Of a stretch of 64,000 bases of DNA, positions 7,996 to 16,141 are shown in pieces. The position numbers and the translations under genes were made by a program. A model generated the notes under the pieces. That model saw only the letters and a list, made by a program, of their open reading frames with translations. It searched no databases and was not told where the DNA came from. Numbering within the stretch: position 1 is the first letter of the stretch; each line of letters begins with the position of its first letter. This DNA is from JAFGVL01 sp964546015 (lineage in GTDB: Bacteria; Bacteroidota; Bacteroidia; Bacteroidales; Paludibacteraceae), in NCBI GenBank assembly GCA_964546015.1, contig CAZJHO010000003.1:62001-126000 (forward strand), written 5' to 3'.

Positions 7996-10194
7996 CTATC
8001 GTATAAATAATAATTCACGATACTTTGGTAATGGCCACATTTCATCATCTACAATCAATTCTAAATGATCAATTGCGTCGCGTAATATGTTGAAATAAGG
8101 CAAAACAGTATTATGGTAAGCCAATGCTTTCTCTCTTTCCGATTCTATCCGGTTAGCTTTTTTACGAGCTTCGGTCATTTCGCCCACTTTCGTTTTAATA
8201 ACAGAAACATAATTTGCTATCTCTTCTATAATTTCCATATTCTGAGCAGATAAAACAGAAGCTTTATCTGCCGGAAAAACAGATTTTGTCTTATACACAT
8301 TATCCAGCAACATACCTTGATAACGATTTGCCACAGGAATAATATGATTAATGGCTAAATCGCCCAGTACGCGTGATTCTATCTGCACTTTTTTAGTATA
8401 AATCTCCCATTTAACTTCATTTCGTGCATGAAGCTCCACCTCATTAAGCACACCTGTTTTGGCAAACATTTCAATATTTTCTTTTTTTGTGTACTCATCA
8501 AAAATTCTCGGCACACAAGTTTCGCAGTTTAACCCTCGTCGAGCTGCTTCTTTTTGCCATTCTTCACTATATCCGTTTCCATTAAAACGAATTGGTTTTG
8601 ATATCTTAATATATGATTTTATTACCTCAAAAATAGCTTTTTCCTTAGTAATCCCTGACGAGATTTTAGCATCTACCTCTGTCTTAAAATCTATCAATTG
8701 AGCTGCTACAGAAGAGTTTAAGGCAATAAGAGCTGATCCGCAATTTGCCGAAGAACCTACTGCACGGAACTCAAAACGATTTCCGGTAAATGCAAAAGGC
8801 GAAGTTCGGTTACGATCGGTATTGTCTAACAAAACTTCAGGAATATGCGGTATGCCCAAACTCATTTTTTTCTTATTATCAAAAACAATCATCTCATCAC
8901 TCGAACTGTTTTCTATTTTATCTAAAATTTCCGTTAGCTGAGAACCTAAAAATGCTGAAATTATTGATGGAGGAGCTTCATTTCCACCTAAACGATGAGC
9001 ATTATTTGCCGACGCAATAGAGGCTTTTAATAATCCGTTGTGTTTATACACGGCCATCAACACATTGACCAAAAAAGCAACAAATTGCAGGTTCTCTTTA
9101 GGAGTTTTACCTGGAGTAAGCAAACCTACTCCGGTATCTGTTCCCAAAGACCAGTTATTGTGTTTACCGGAACCATTTACTCCGGCAAAAGGTTTTTCGT
9201 GTAGCAACAAGCGAAAACCATGTCGGCGAGCCACTTTCTTCATAATAGACATCATCAACAAGTTTTCATCGTTTGCCAAATTGGCTTCCCCAAAAATCGG
9301 TGCCAACTCAAATTGATTCGGAGCTACTTCATTATGACGGGTTTTCAAAGGAATACCATATTTATATCCTTCAAATTCAACATCTTTCATATAAGCAGCT
9401 ACACGACTTGGTACCGATCCAAAATAATGATCTTCCAATTGTTGATTTTTAGCAGATTCATGCCCCATTAATGTACGACCTGTAAGCAATAAATCCGGAC
9501 GCGTAGCATATAAACCTTCGTCTATCAAGAAATATTCTTGCTCCCAACCTAAAAATGGAATAATTTTTTTTACATTCGGATCAAAATAATGACAAACATC
9601 CAATGCTGCTTTTTTAACTGCATTCAAAGCTTTCAACAAGGGGGCTTTATAGTCGAGCGATTCTCCTGTATAAGAGATAAAAATAGTTGGGATACATAAT
9701 GTATCATCCACAACAAATGCAGGTGAAGAAGGATCCCAAGCGGTATAACCACGCGCCTCAAATGTGCTGCGGATTCCTCCATTAGGGAAAGATGAAGCAT
9801 CAGGCTCTTGTTGTGCAAGTAATTTTCCTGAGAAAACTTCAATTACATTTTCCCCGGGAACCCCATCTACATAATCAATAAAAGAGTCGTGTTTTTCTGC
9901 AGTACCGTCAGTCAATGGCTGGAACCAGTGAGAATAGTGTGTAGCGCCAAGTTCCATCGCCCATTGCTTCATGCCCGAAGCAACTTCATCTGCTATACTA
10001 CGATCTATTGTTACACCATTATCAATTGCATTATTAATGGCTTTTATAGTTTCTTTAGAAAGATATTTTTCCATCGTTGAACGGGTAAAAACATATCTTC
10101 CGTAAAAATCAGATGTAAATTTAGAGGGAGCGGTTACAACAAGTGCTTTTTTCTTAAAAGCTTCTTCTACTGCTTTAAATCGTAGTGTTGACAT
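7996..10194 (-). CDS. glnN: Glutamine synthetase type III
   Basis: A 732-residue GSIII enzyme that makes glutamine from glutamate, ammonia and ATP. Its length far exceeds GSI/GSII and matches GSIII. The catalytic core includes the NQFELAPIF glutamate-binding loop, HEKPFAGVNGSGKH and the NRTSPFAFTGNRFEFRAVG region, followed by the long GSIII-specific helical C-terminus. It is a monocistronic leftward gene with a terminator at 7943-7975 and a possible -7 box (TATCTTTG) at 10320-10327 on the minus strand. It is the typical glutamine synthetase of Bacteroidales. No truncation or missing motif was noticed. Confidence 0.95.
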   Translation of the reverse strand: MSTLRFKAVEEAFKKKALVVTAPSKFTSDFYGRYVFTRSTMEKYLSKETIKAINNAIDNGVTIDRSIADEVASGMKQWAMELGATHYSHWFQPLTDGTAEKHDSFIDYVDGVPGENVIEVFSGKLLAQQEPDASSFPNGGIRSTFEARGYTAWDPSSPAFVVDDTLCIPTIFISYTGESLDYKAPLLKALNAVKKAALDVCHYFDPNVKKIIPFLGWEQEYFLIDEGLYATRPDLLLTGRTLMGHESAKNQQLEDHYFGSVPSRVAAYMKDVEFEGYKYGIPLKTRHNEVAPNQFELAPIFGEANLANDENLLMMSIMKKVARRHGFRLLLHEKPFAGVNGSGKHNNWSLGTDTGVGLLTPGKTPKENLQFVAFLVNVLMAVYKHNGLLKASIASANNAHRLGGNEAPPSIISAFLGSQLTEILDKIENSSSDEMIVFDNKKKMSLGIPHIPEVLLDNTDRNRTSPFAFTGNRFEFRAVGSSANCGSALIALNSSVAAQLIDFKTEVDAKISSGITKEKAIFEVIKSYIKISKPIRFNGNGYSEEWQKEAARRGLNCETCVPRIFDEYTKKENIEMFAKTGVLNEVELHARNEVKWEIYTKKVQIESRVLGDLAINHIIPVANRYQGMLLDNVYKTKSVFPADKASVLSAQNMEIIEEIANYVSVIKTKVGEMTEARKKANRIESEREKALAYHNTVLPYFNILRDAIDHLELIVDDEMWPLPKYRELLFIR

Positions 10195-10350
10195 CTTTTA
10201 TTCGTTTTTTTTAATTAGCAAACTAAAACAAAAATGAAATTGATAACAAAAAGAAATCAAAACAATTAAATATTGATGAAAATCTTGTTATTTGAAAAAA
10301 TTACAACTCAATTTTCTTGCAAAGATATTTATTTTGAAGCAAATTGAAAA

Positions 10351-10384
10351 GCGCCAATCCAAAATTGTCCGGATTGGCGCTTTT
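10351..10384 (-). terminator. Terminator of the leftward carboxylase operon
   Basis: GCGCCAATCC pairs with GGATTGGCGC over a 10-nt loop (10351-10380). T runs on both sides make it potentially bidirectional, but only the leftward biotin-carrier gene ends here. Confidence 0.9.
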
Positions 10385-10387
10385 TCA

Positions 10388-10714
10388 TTATTTTTCCAAT
10401 ACAAATAACAAGGTTTCCTTTGGAATTTTAGCTCCTTTTTCCACCAAGATTTGTTTAATCTTAGCTGTAAATGGCATTTGTATTGTATTTTGCATCTTCA
10501 TGGCTTCCAATATAAGTACCGGTTCACCTTCTTTTACCGTTTCACCTTCTTTCACAAAAATATCTAAGATAGTGCCCGGAATAGACGAATGTACTTCCAT
10601 TGGATTAGGGTTCTCCCAGAACTTACGCATTTTATATTTTTTGGTCAGAAGCGTTTTATACTTGCGCGCAGTTATTGCAAAATCGACCAATTCGGGTTTA
10701 TTTATTTCAGTCAT
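10388..10714 (-). CDS. Biotin carboxyl carrier protein (short)
   Basis: A 108-residue biotinyl protein. The biotin site is Lys73 in EAMKM; the PGTI and VKEGE..V turn motifs of the biotinyl/lipoyl fold surround it. A basic N-terminal stretch (about residues 15-33) precedes the domain. It lies downstream of a leftward carboxyltransferase gene (spacer 92 bp) and should carry the carboxyl group for it. There is no biotin carboxylase gene beside them, so either the pair works with a biotin carboxylase encoded elsewhere or it acts as a decarboxylase or transcarboxylase pair. Confidence 0.85.
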   Translation of the reverse strand: MTEINKPELVDFAITARKYKTLLTKKYKMRKFWENPNPMEVHSSIPGTILDIFVKEGETVKEGEPVLILEAMKMQNTIQMPFTAKIKQILVEKGAKIPKETLLFVLEK

Positions 10715-10740
10715 GACTTTTATTAATTAAAGTATTCCAA

Positions 10741-10800
10741 TGAAATAGAAGATGGTGAATAGTGAGGAGTGAAATACTCACTTTCTCGCTATTTCACTCC
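10741..10800. repeat. Word-repeat spacer between carboxylase genes
   Basis: The left arm has GGTGAATA, GTGAGGAG and TGAAATA. The right arm has ACTCACTT, TCTCGCTA, TTTCACTC and CCTATTTT with a period near 8. The arms are imperfect reverse complements, as in the 48.3-kb spacer, with which the GTGAG/CTCAC words are shared. Confidence 0.55.
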
Positions 10801-10805
10801 CTATT

Positions 10806-12350
10806 TTAGAATGGTGGTATTCCATGCTTTTTAGCAGGACGATAATCTTCTTTATTTTGACTCATTTGTAAAGCATGAAGTAATAAAGCACGGGTTTCAG
10901 CCGGTTCGATGACAGCATCAATATATCCTTTAGATGCAGCTACATAAGGGTTTGCAAATTTGTCAATATACTCTTGTACCTTGATTTGACGCATAGCGTC
11001 TTGATCTTCGGCTTCCATAATTTCTTTGCGGAAAATAATGTTCGCAGCTCCCTCCGGACCCATTACGGCAATCTCGGCACTTGGCCACGAGAATACAAAA
11101 TCAGCACCTAAGTGGCGCGAATTCATAGCAATATAACCACCGCCATACGCTTTACGGAGAATTACAGTGCCTTTAGGCACAGTAGCTTCGGAGTAAGCAT
11201 AAAGCATTTTAGCCCCGTGACGGATTACACCTGCATGCTCTTGATCGACACCCGGAAGATAACCCGGCATATCTTCCAAAGTAATGATCGGAATATTGAA
11301 CGAGTCGCAATAGCGGATAAAGCGGGCTGCTTTGTCTGAACTGTCGCAATCCAATACACCGGCCAAATACATAGGTTGGTTAGCTACAAAACCAATAGTT
11401 TCGCCATTCATACGCCCAAAACCGATAACGATATTTGGTGCAAAAAGCTCTTGAATTTCAAAGAAATACGAATCATCTACCAACACTTTGATAATATCTC
11501 GTACATCATACGGTTGTTTTGGGTCGGCAGGGATAATGTCTTCGATGTTTTTCTTAAAGGTAGGTTTTTTAGGTTCGATAATTTTCGCTTTTTCACTGTT
11601 GCTGTGTGGGATAAGCGCAATAAGTTGTTTAATTTGCTCAAAACATTCTTTTTCGCTTTCGGCATAGAAATGTGCATTTCCTGTAATTTCGGCATGTACA
11701 AGAGCACCCCCAAGATCTTCTTGTGAGATTTTTTCTCCTAATACGGTTTCGATTACATTAGGACCTGTGATGAACATTTTTGAAATATTTTCCACCACAA
11801 AAACAAAGTCGGTCAAAGCAGGCGAATAAACGGCTCCACCGGCACAAGGACCAAGAATAACCGAAATCTGTGGAACAACACCCGATGCAAGTGTATTGCG
11901 GTAGAAAATCTCACCATAACCTGCCAAAGCTCCGATACCTTCCTGAATACGCGCACCACCCGAATCGTTGATACCGATACAAGGCATTTTCATTTTCAAG
12001 GCGTGATCCATTATTTTAGTGATTTTACGCGCATGTTTTAATCCGAGCGATCCCCCCATCACGGTGAAGTCTTGTGCATAAATACACACAGGTGCACCAT
12101 AAATAGTTCCAGTTCCGGTAATTACACCATCGCCGGCAAGTTCTCTTTTATCCATTCCGAAGTTGCGCTCTTCGTGTTGTACAAACAAATCGTACTCGTG
12201 GAAAGAATTTTCGTCCAATAGTTCTACAATACGCTCACGGGCAGTCATTTTACCCATCGCCACCTGCTTTTCTATAGCCTCGTCGCCACCTCCTTTTTGA
12301 ATAATGGCTTTCTTTTCGCGTAAAGCTAAAATGTTTTTCTTTAACGACAT
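10806..12350 (-). CDS. Acyl-CoA carboxyltransferase (propionyl-/methylmalonyl-CoA type)
   Basis: A 514-residue carboxyltransferase with the two crotonase-like halves of propionyl-CoA carboxylase beta and methylmalonyl-CoA decarboxylase alpha. Recognisable motifs are the GDGVITGTGTI entry, INDSGGARIQEG and GPCAGGAVYSPALTDF in the N-half, and the EDMPGYLPGVDQEHAG/RKAYGGGYIAM region in the C-half. It transfers the carboxyl group between biotin and propionyl- or methylmalonyl-CoA. Its partner is the short biotin protein downstream. A paralogue lies 1.1 kb away on the other strand (13450-15000) in a sodium-pump operon, so this copy may be the soluble version. A TACTTTTG -7 box lies at 12388-12395 (minus). 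Confidence 0.9.
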   Translation of the reverse strand: MSLKKNILALREKKAIIQKGGGDEAIEKQVAMGKMTARERIVELLDENSFHEYDLFVQHEERNFGMDKRELAGDGVITGTGTIYGAPVCIYAQDFTVMGGSLGLKHARKITKIMDHALKMKMPCIGINDSGGARIQEGIGALAGYGEIFYRNTLASGVVPQISVILGPCAGGAVYSPALTDFVFVVENISKMFITGPNVIETVLGEKISQEDLGGALVHAEITGNAHFYAESEKECFEQIKQLIALIPHSNSEKAKIIEPKKPTFKKNIEDIIPADPKQPYDVRDIIKVLVDDSYFFEIQELFAPNIVIGFGRMNGETIGFVANQPMYLAGVLDCDSSDKAARFIRYCDSFNIPIITLEDMPGYLPGVDQEHAGVIRHGAKMLYAYSEATVPKGTVILRKAYGGGYIAMNSRHLGADFVFSWPSAEIAVMGPEGAANIIFRKEIMEAEDQDAMRQIKVQEYIDKFANPYVAASKGYIDAVIEPAETRALLLHALQMSQNKEDYRPAKKHGIPPF

Positions 12351-12387
12351 ATTTTTAAAGTTTTGAATAGTAAATTAAAAAGTTCGA

Positions 12388-12422
12388 CAAAAGTAATACT
12401 AAATCTTTAGGGGGTAAAACAA
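12388..12422 (-). promoter_or_regulatory. Promoter of the leftward carboxyltransferase operon
   Basis: On the minus strand TTG (12420-12422) is followed after 24 bp by TACTTTTG (12388-12395), about 38 nt before the start codon. The -33 part is weak. Confidence 0.5.
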
Positions 12423-12489
12423 TTTAATGTTTTCTTTTCAACAAATAAAAAAAAGACTTCCAAAAATTTAGAAATCTTTTTTTAACATG

Positions 12490-12561
12490 TTGCGGGAGCC
12501 GGACTCGAACCAACGACCTCCAGGTTATGAGCCTGGCGAGCTACCACTGCTCCATCCCGCG
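12490..12561 (-). tRNA. tRNA-Met (CAT), probably initiator
   Basis: On the minus strand a complete cloverleaf begins CGCGGGATGGAGC and ends CTCCCGCAA. The anticodon loop is CTCATAA. Base 1 (C) and base 72 (A) do not pair, which is the mark of a bacterial initiator tRNA. The anticodon stem is CCAGG/CCTGG, so it lacks the full run of three G:C pairs seen in enterobacterial tRNA-fMet. The CCA end is not encoded. It has a clear promoter at 12574-12604. Confidence 0.92.
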
Positions 12562-12573
12562 ATATTGTGGGTG

Positions 12574-12604
12574 CAAAAGTAACACTATTTTTTGTTTCTG
12601 CAAA
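12574..12604 (-). promoter_or_regulatory. Promoter of the tRNA-Met gene
   Basis: On the minus strand TTTG (12601-12604), 19 bp and TACTTTTG (12574-12581) match the Bacteroidota consensus. A decayed version (CAAGAGTA for CAAAAGTA on the plus strand) lies next to the second, broken tRNA copy. Confidence 0.75.
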
Positions 12605-12670
12605 ATTTGTTTTTGAATTTTATTAAGTAATAAAAAAAAGCCTAATGAAAATCAGACTTTTGTTTAATTA

Positions 12671-12745
12671 TCGGAGTCGAACTCGAACCAAAGTCCGCCG
12701 GCTGGCGGATATGAGCCTGGCGAGCTACCACTGCTCCATCCCGCG
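12671..12745 (-). pseudogene. Broken tandem copy of the tRNA-Met with palindromic insertion
   Basis: The 5' half, from the acceptor through the D-arm and anticodon CAT (12710-12745), is identical to the intact tRNA. The 3' half of the anticodon stem is replaced by a perfect small palindrome, TCCGCC-GGCT-GGCGGA (12694-12709), and the acceptor 3' strand (…CTCCGAT) no longer pairs with CGCGGGA. Flanking bases on the promoter side also resemble the first copy, so this is a duplication that then decayed or was invaded. It should not give a working tRNA. Confidence 0.8.
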
Positions 12746-12895
12746 GTGTAATGGATGCAAGAGTACTATAATTTTATTTATACACAAAGTTTTTTCTTCT
12801 AAATCTAAACATTTTTTCTAAAAAATTCCTTTTTCGTGCAATATATATGTCATTAACAAGTTGATAATTTATGTTTTAAGAAGATGAAAATTTTA

Positions 12896-12926
12896 TTTGT
12901 TTGCAGCGTTATTTAATATACATTTG
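12896..12926 (+). promoter_or_regulatory. Promoter of the epimerase/decarboxylase operon
   Basis: TTTG at 12896-12899, 19 bp and TACATTTG at 12919-12926 fit the consensus; the epimerase start codon is about 40 nt downstream. Confidence 0.7.
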
Positions 12927-12966
12927 TGAGAAATCTTACTAATAAATTTTACAAATAAAAAAACTA

Positions 12967-13377
12967 ATGAATCCAACTCACATTGAACACATCGGTATTG
13001 CCGTAAAAAGCCTTGAAACAGCCATTCCGTTTTATGAAAAAGTATTAGGTCTTAAATGTTATGCGATCGAAGAAGTGATTGATCAAAAGGTAAAAACCGC
13101 TTTCTTCAAAATCGGAGATACTAAAATAGAGCTTCTCGAATCGACAGATCCTGAGGGACCTATTGGTAAATTCATAGAGAAAAAAGGGGAAGGTATCCAC
13201 CACATTGCTTTTGCTGTAACCGATTTAGCCAAAAGATTAAAACAAGCCGAAGAACTTGGAGTTCAATTGATAGACAAGCAACCCCGCAAAGGTGCCGAAG
13301 GTCTAAACATTGGTTTCCTTCATCCTAAATCAACACTCGGTGTACTGACTGAACTTTGCGAAAACCCAAATAATTGA
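12967..13377 (+). CDS. mce: Methylmalonyl-CoA epimerase
   Basis: A 136-residue vicinal-oxygen-chelate protein that interconverts the R and S forms of methylmalonyl-CoA. Motifs are THIEHIGIAVKSLE at the N-terminus (metal-ligand His), ELLES, GEGIHHIAFAV (second ligand) and the late VLTELCE Glu ligand. Length is normal. It is the first gene of the rightward operon with mmdA, mmdD-like, mmdC, a small membrane protein and mmdB, which fits a succinate-to-propionate route or its reverse. The mutase is not in the window. Confidence 0.95.
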   Translation: MNPTHIEHIGIAVKSLETAIPFYEKVLGLKCYAIEEVIDQKVKTAFFKIGDTKIELLESTDPEGPIGKFIEKKGEGIHHIAFAVTDLAKRLKQAEELGVQLIDKQPRKGAEGLNIGFLHPKSTLGVLTELCENPNN

Positions 13378-13381
13378 CAAC

Positions 13382-13445
13382 TTAACCATTTACTATTTAT
13401 TATTTTTGAAGAAATCAATAGTAAATTGTCCAATAGTAAATTAAC
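13382..13445. repeat. Word-repeat spacer between mce and mmdA
   Basis: The left arm is ACCATTTACTATTTATT. The right arm repeats CAATAGTA/AATTGTCC/AATAGTA/AATTAAC. They face each other as imperfect complements. An in-frame TTG start in this repeat (13426) would add eight repeat-derived residues to mmdA and is probably not used. Confidence 0.55.
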
Positions 13446-13449
13446 ACAG

Positions 13450-15000
13450 ATGAATAAAATAGACGAATTATACGAATTGCGCGATAAAGCCAAATTAGGT
13501 GGAGGTCAGAAACGCATCGATTCGCAGCATGCCAAAAACAAATTTACTGCACGCGAACGCATTGATATGCTTTTGGACGAAGATAGTTTTGAAGAACTCG
13601 ATATGTTCGTAACCCACCGTTGTGCCGACTTTGGTTTAGAAAAAGAACAATATTTGGGCGATGGCGTAGTTACAGGCAGTGGAACTATTGACGGACGATT
13701 GGTATATGTTTTTGCCCAAGATTTTACTGTGTTTGGAGGTTCGCTTTCCGAAACTATGGCACAAAAAATATGTAAAGTGCTTGACCTTGCCATGAAAATG
13801 GGTGCACCCGTTATCGGTATCAACGATTCGGGTGGTGCCCGCATACAAGAAGGTGTACAGAGTTTAGCCGGTTATGCCGAAATTTTTCAACGAAATATTT
13901 TAGCTTCTGGTGTAGTGCCACAAATTTCGGCAATTTTCGGACCATGTGCCGGAGGTGCCGTTTACTCCCCTGCTCTGACTGATTTCATCCTGATGATTGA
14001 AGGATTAAGCTACATGTTTGTAACAGGACCAAAAGTGGTAAAAACCGTTACTCACGAAGAAGTAACCACCGAAGAACTTGGCGGAGCATTTGTACATGCC
14101 ACTAAATCAGGTGTTACACATTTTGTTGCAAAAACCGAACAAGAGGGCATTTTGCTTATTCGTAAACTATTGAGTTATCTTCCACAAAATAATTTGGAAG
14201 ATACTCCACTACAAGTTTCTACAGACAGCGCTACTCGGGTTGACGAGAAACTAAATAGCATTATTCCTGATAATCCTAACAAACCGTATAATATGAAAGA
14301 AGTAATTCTTTCATTAGTAGATGAGTCGGAGTTTTTGGAAATACAATCATTATATGCGCCTAACATCATTTGCGGATTTGCCCGCTTCGACGGACAATCA
14401 ATAGGCATCATTGCCAATCAGCCAAATTATATTGCCGGCACACTGGATATCAATGCTTCACGCAAAGCTGCCCGTTTTGTCCGATTCTGCGATGCATTCA
14501 ATATCCCTTTACTCACTTTGGTCGATGTGCCGGGATTTCTTCCGGGAACAGCGCAAGAGTACGGTGGTATTATTTTACATGGGGCAAAATTGCTTTATGC
14601 ATACGGCGAAGCAACTGTACCCAAAGTAACTGTTATCTTGCGAAAAGCTTATGGCGGAGCCTATGATGTGATGAGTTCCAAACACTTGCGCGGCGATGTA
14701 AACTATACTTGGCCTTCGGCTGAGATTGCAGTAATGGGTGGAAAAGGCGCAATCGAAATTGTGTACGGCAGCGAGATTGCCAAAATAACCGATGAAGAGG
14801 AACGCGAAAAATTTATCGAAGAAAAAGAAATTGAATATCGTGAAAAATTTTCAAATCCGTATGTAGCTGCTAAATACGGTTATATAGACGATATTATCGA
14901 ACCAAGCACAACTCGTTTTCGCATCATTAGAGCATTCCAAAGTTTATCAACCAAGAAGGTATTGAATCCGCCTAAAAAACATTCGAATTTACCATTATAA
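13450..15000 (+). CDS. mmdA: Methylmalonyl-CoA decarboxylase alpha subunit (carboxyltransferase)
   Basis: A 516-residue carboxyltransferase that moves the carboxyl group of methylmalonyl-CoA to biotin on MmdC. It shows INDSGGARIQEG and GPCAGGAVYSPALTDF in the N-half and VDVPGFLPGTAQEYGG with RKAYGGAYDVM in the C-half. ATG 13450 is chosen; the upstream TTG lies in spacer repeat. Its operon partners are an OadG-like small subunit, a Pro/Thr-linked biotin carrier and the membrane pump subunit, which together make the Na+-translocating decarboxylase. This context supports decarboxylase rather than carboxylase function. Confidence 0.92.
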   Translation: MNKIDELYELRDKAKLGGGQKRIDSQHAKNKFTARERIDMLLDEDSFEELDMFVTHRCADFGLEKEQYLGDGVVTGSGTIDGRLVYVFAQDFTVFGGSLSETMAQKICKVLDLAMKMGAPVIGINDSGGARIQEGVQSLAGYAEIFQRNILASGVVPQISAIFGPCAGGAVYSPALTDFILMIEGLSYMFVTGPKVVKTVTHEEVTTEELGGAFVHATKSGVTHFVAKTEQEGILLIRKLLSYLPQNNLEDTPLQVSTDSATRVDEKLNSIIPDNPNKPYNMKEVILSLVDESEFLEIQSLYAPNIICGFARFDGQSIGIIANQPNYIAGTLDINASRKAARFVRFCDAFNIPLLTLVDVPGFLPGTAQEYGGIILHGAKLLYAYGEATVPKVTVILRKAYGGAYDVMSSKHLRGDVNYTWPSAEIAVMGGKGAIEIVYGSEIAKITDEEEREKFIEEKEIEYREKFSNPYVAAKYGYIDDIIEPSTTRFRIIRAFQSLSTKKVLNPPKKHSNLPL

Positions 15001-15043
15001 TAAACAATATCTTATTTTGAACCTTAAATTTTAAACTAACGAT

Positions 15044-15421
15044 ATGTTTTTACAAGCCAATAAAAATATAATTCACCATATTTTAGATAGCGAAAAAGAA
15101 CCTTCGTCTATTTATTTATGGATAATAATAAGCATTGCAGTAGTGCTTTTCTTTTATTTTTTATATAGAACAAATAAAATATTAAACGGAAAAAAAACTA
15201 AAGAAGAAACTATACCAGCACCTGTTGTTATACAAGAGGTAGAAAGCTTAGATCACGAAATACACGAAGAAGAAGCCGCCGCTATCGCTTTGGCGCTTTA
15301 TTTTTACAAGAAAGAAATCGACCGAAAGGAAGATTTCAAAACAACATTACAACGGGTTTCGAAAATCTATTCTCCTTGGAATTCTAAAATTTATACATTA
15401 CGGCAGAACCCTCGTCGGTAA
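15044..15421 (+). CDS. OadG/MmdD-like small membrane subunit
   Basis: A 125-residue protein with one transmembrane segment at about residues 23-41 (IYLWIIISIAVVLFFYFLY), an acidic linker, and a C-terminal part with EEEAAAIALALYFYK, the pattern of Bacteroidota OadG-family gamma/delta subunits. The subunit helps assemble carboxyltransferase on the membrane pump. Its place between mmdA and the biotin carrier supports this. Sequence of this family is poorly conserved, so the call leans on position and topology. Confidence 0.7.
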   Translation: MFLQANKNIIHHILDSEKEPSSIYLWIIISIAVVLFFYFLYRTNKILNGKKTKEETIPAPVVIQEVESLDHEIHEEEAAAIALALYFYKKEIDRKEDFKTTLQRVSKIYSPWNSKIYTLRQNPRR

Positions 15422-15448
15422 TGCCCGAATTAATATTGTTTAATTGAT

Positions 15449-15898
15449 ATGAAACAATTTTCTTTTATCATAAACGGAAACGAATACGATGTAAACATCC
15501 TTTCGGTTTCTAACGATAACGCCGAAGTAGAAGTAAACGGATACACTTATTCCGTACAAACCTCTCAACAACTTGAACCGGTTAATAAAACGCTTAAATT
15601 AGTTGTGACCGAAACAGTTCCTTCTACAGATATTACACCTGCAGAAAAGAAAATCACGGCGCAAGAAAAAGTAGTTACAAGTGGTGTTAGTACAATCAAA
15701 TCGCCACTTCCGGGTATTATTTTGGATGTTTTTGTATATGAAGGGAAAGAGATTAAAGTAGGCGAAAAACTATGTTGCCTGGAAGCAATGAAAATGGAAA
15801 ATATTATTAATTCGGACAAAAACGGAAAAATTAAAGCTATTCATATTGCCAAAGGAAAAACAGTGATGGAAGGCGATATTATGTTTGAAGTGGAATAA
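15449..15898 (+). CDS. mmdC: Biotin carrier subunit of methylmalonyl-CoA decarboxylase
   Basis: A 149-residue biotinyl subunit. The N-terminal half is a small beta-rich domain, then a Thr/Pro/Lys linker (about residues 55-80), then a biotinyl domain with KSPLPGIILDVFV and Lys115 in EAMKMEN as the biotin site. It carries CO2 from MmdA to the membrane subunit MmdB. It is longer than the 108-residue carrier of the leftward pair and has the typical decarboxylase linker. It lies 27 bp after the OadG-like gene. Confidence 0.9.
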   Translation: MKQFSFIINGNEYDVNILSVSNDNAEVEVNGYTYSVQTSQQLEPVNKTLKLVVTETVPSTDITPAEKKITAQEKVVTSGVSTIKSPLPGIILDVFVYEGKEIKVGEKLCCLEAMKMENIINSDKNGKIKAIHIAKGKTVMEGDIMFEVE

Positions 15899-15914
15899 TA
15901 AACTTTACATCTTC

Positions 15915-16127
15915 ATGAAAATAGTATATATAACACTCCTTATTTATGTACTATCAGCTGCAATCGGCATGTTGGTAGCAGGTATCATTTGGCTATTGTA
16001 TAACTCATCTAACATCCATCCTAAAAAGAAAAGAAGCCGTCAATCATTCCGCGATATGAAACAAATGTTAAGTGAGAAAAATTTGAAACAACAGAAGCGA
16101 AAAGCAAAGCATAATAAAAACCGATAA
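15915..16127 (+). CDS. Small membrane protein with basic tail, decarboxylase operon
   Basis: A 70-residue protein not recognised. Residues about 3-27 form one hydrophobic helix; the rest is strongly basic (KKKRSR, KQQKRKAKHNKNR), so the tail should face the cytoplasm. ATG 15915 follows a 14-bp gap after mmdC; an upstream TTG would overlap mmdC. It sits between mmdC and mmdB, 14 bp before mmdB, so a role in assembly or stability of the sodium pump is a reasonable guess. No homologue can be named from reading alone. Confidence 0.6.
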   Translation: MKIVYITLLIYVLSAAIGMLVAGIIWLLYNSSNIHPKKKRSRQSFRDMKQMLSEKNLKQQKRKAKHNKNR

Positions 16128-16141
16128 AAACAGTATAAATA

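Noticed and set aside
11376..11726. Frame antisense to the leftward carboxyltransferase
   Set aside because: It has no domain and the opposite strand carries a complete conserved gene.
14370..14666. Frame inside mmdA on the same strand
   Set aside because: It is a shifted shadow of the conserved carboxyltransferase; mmdA is intact across the region.
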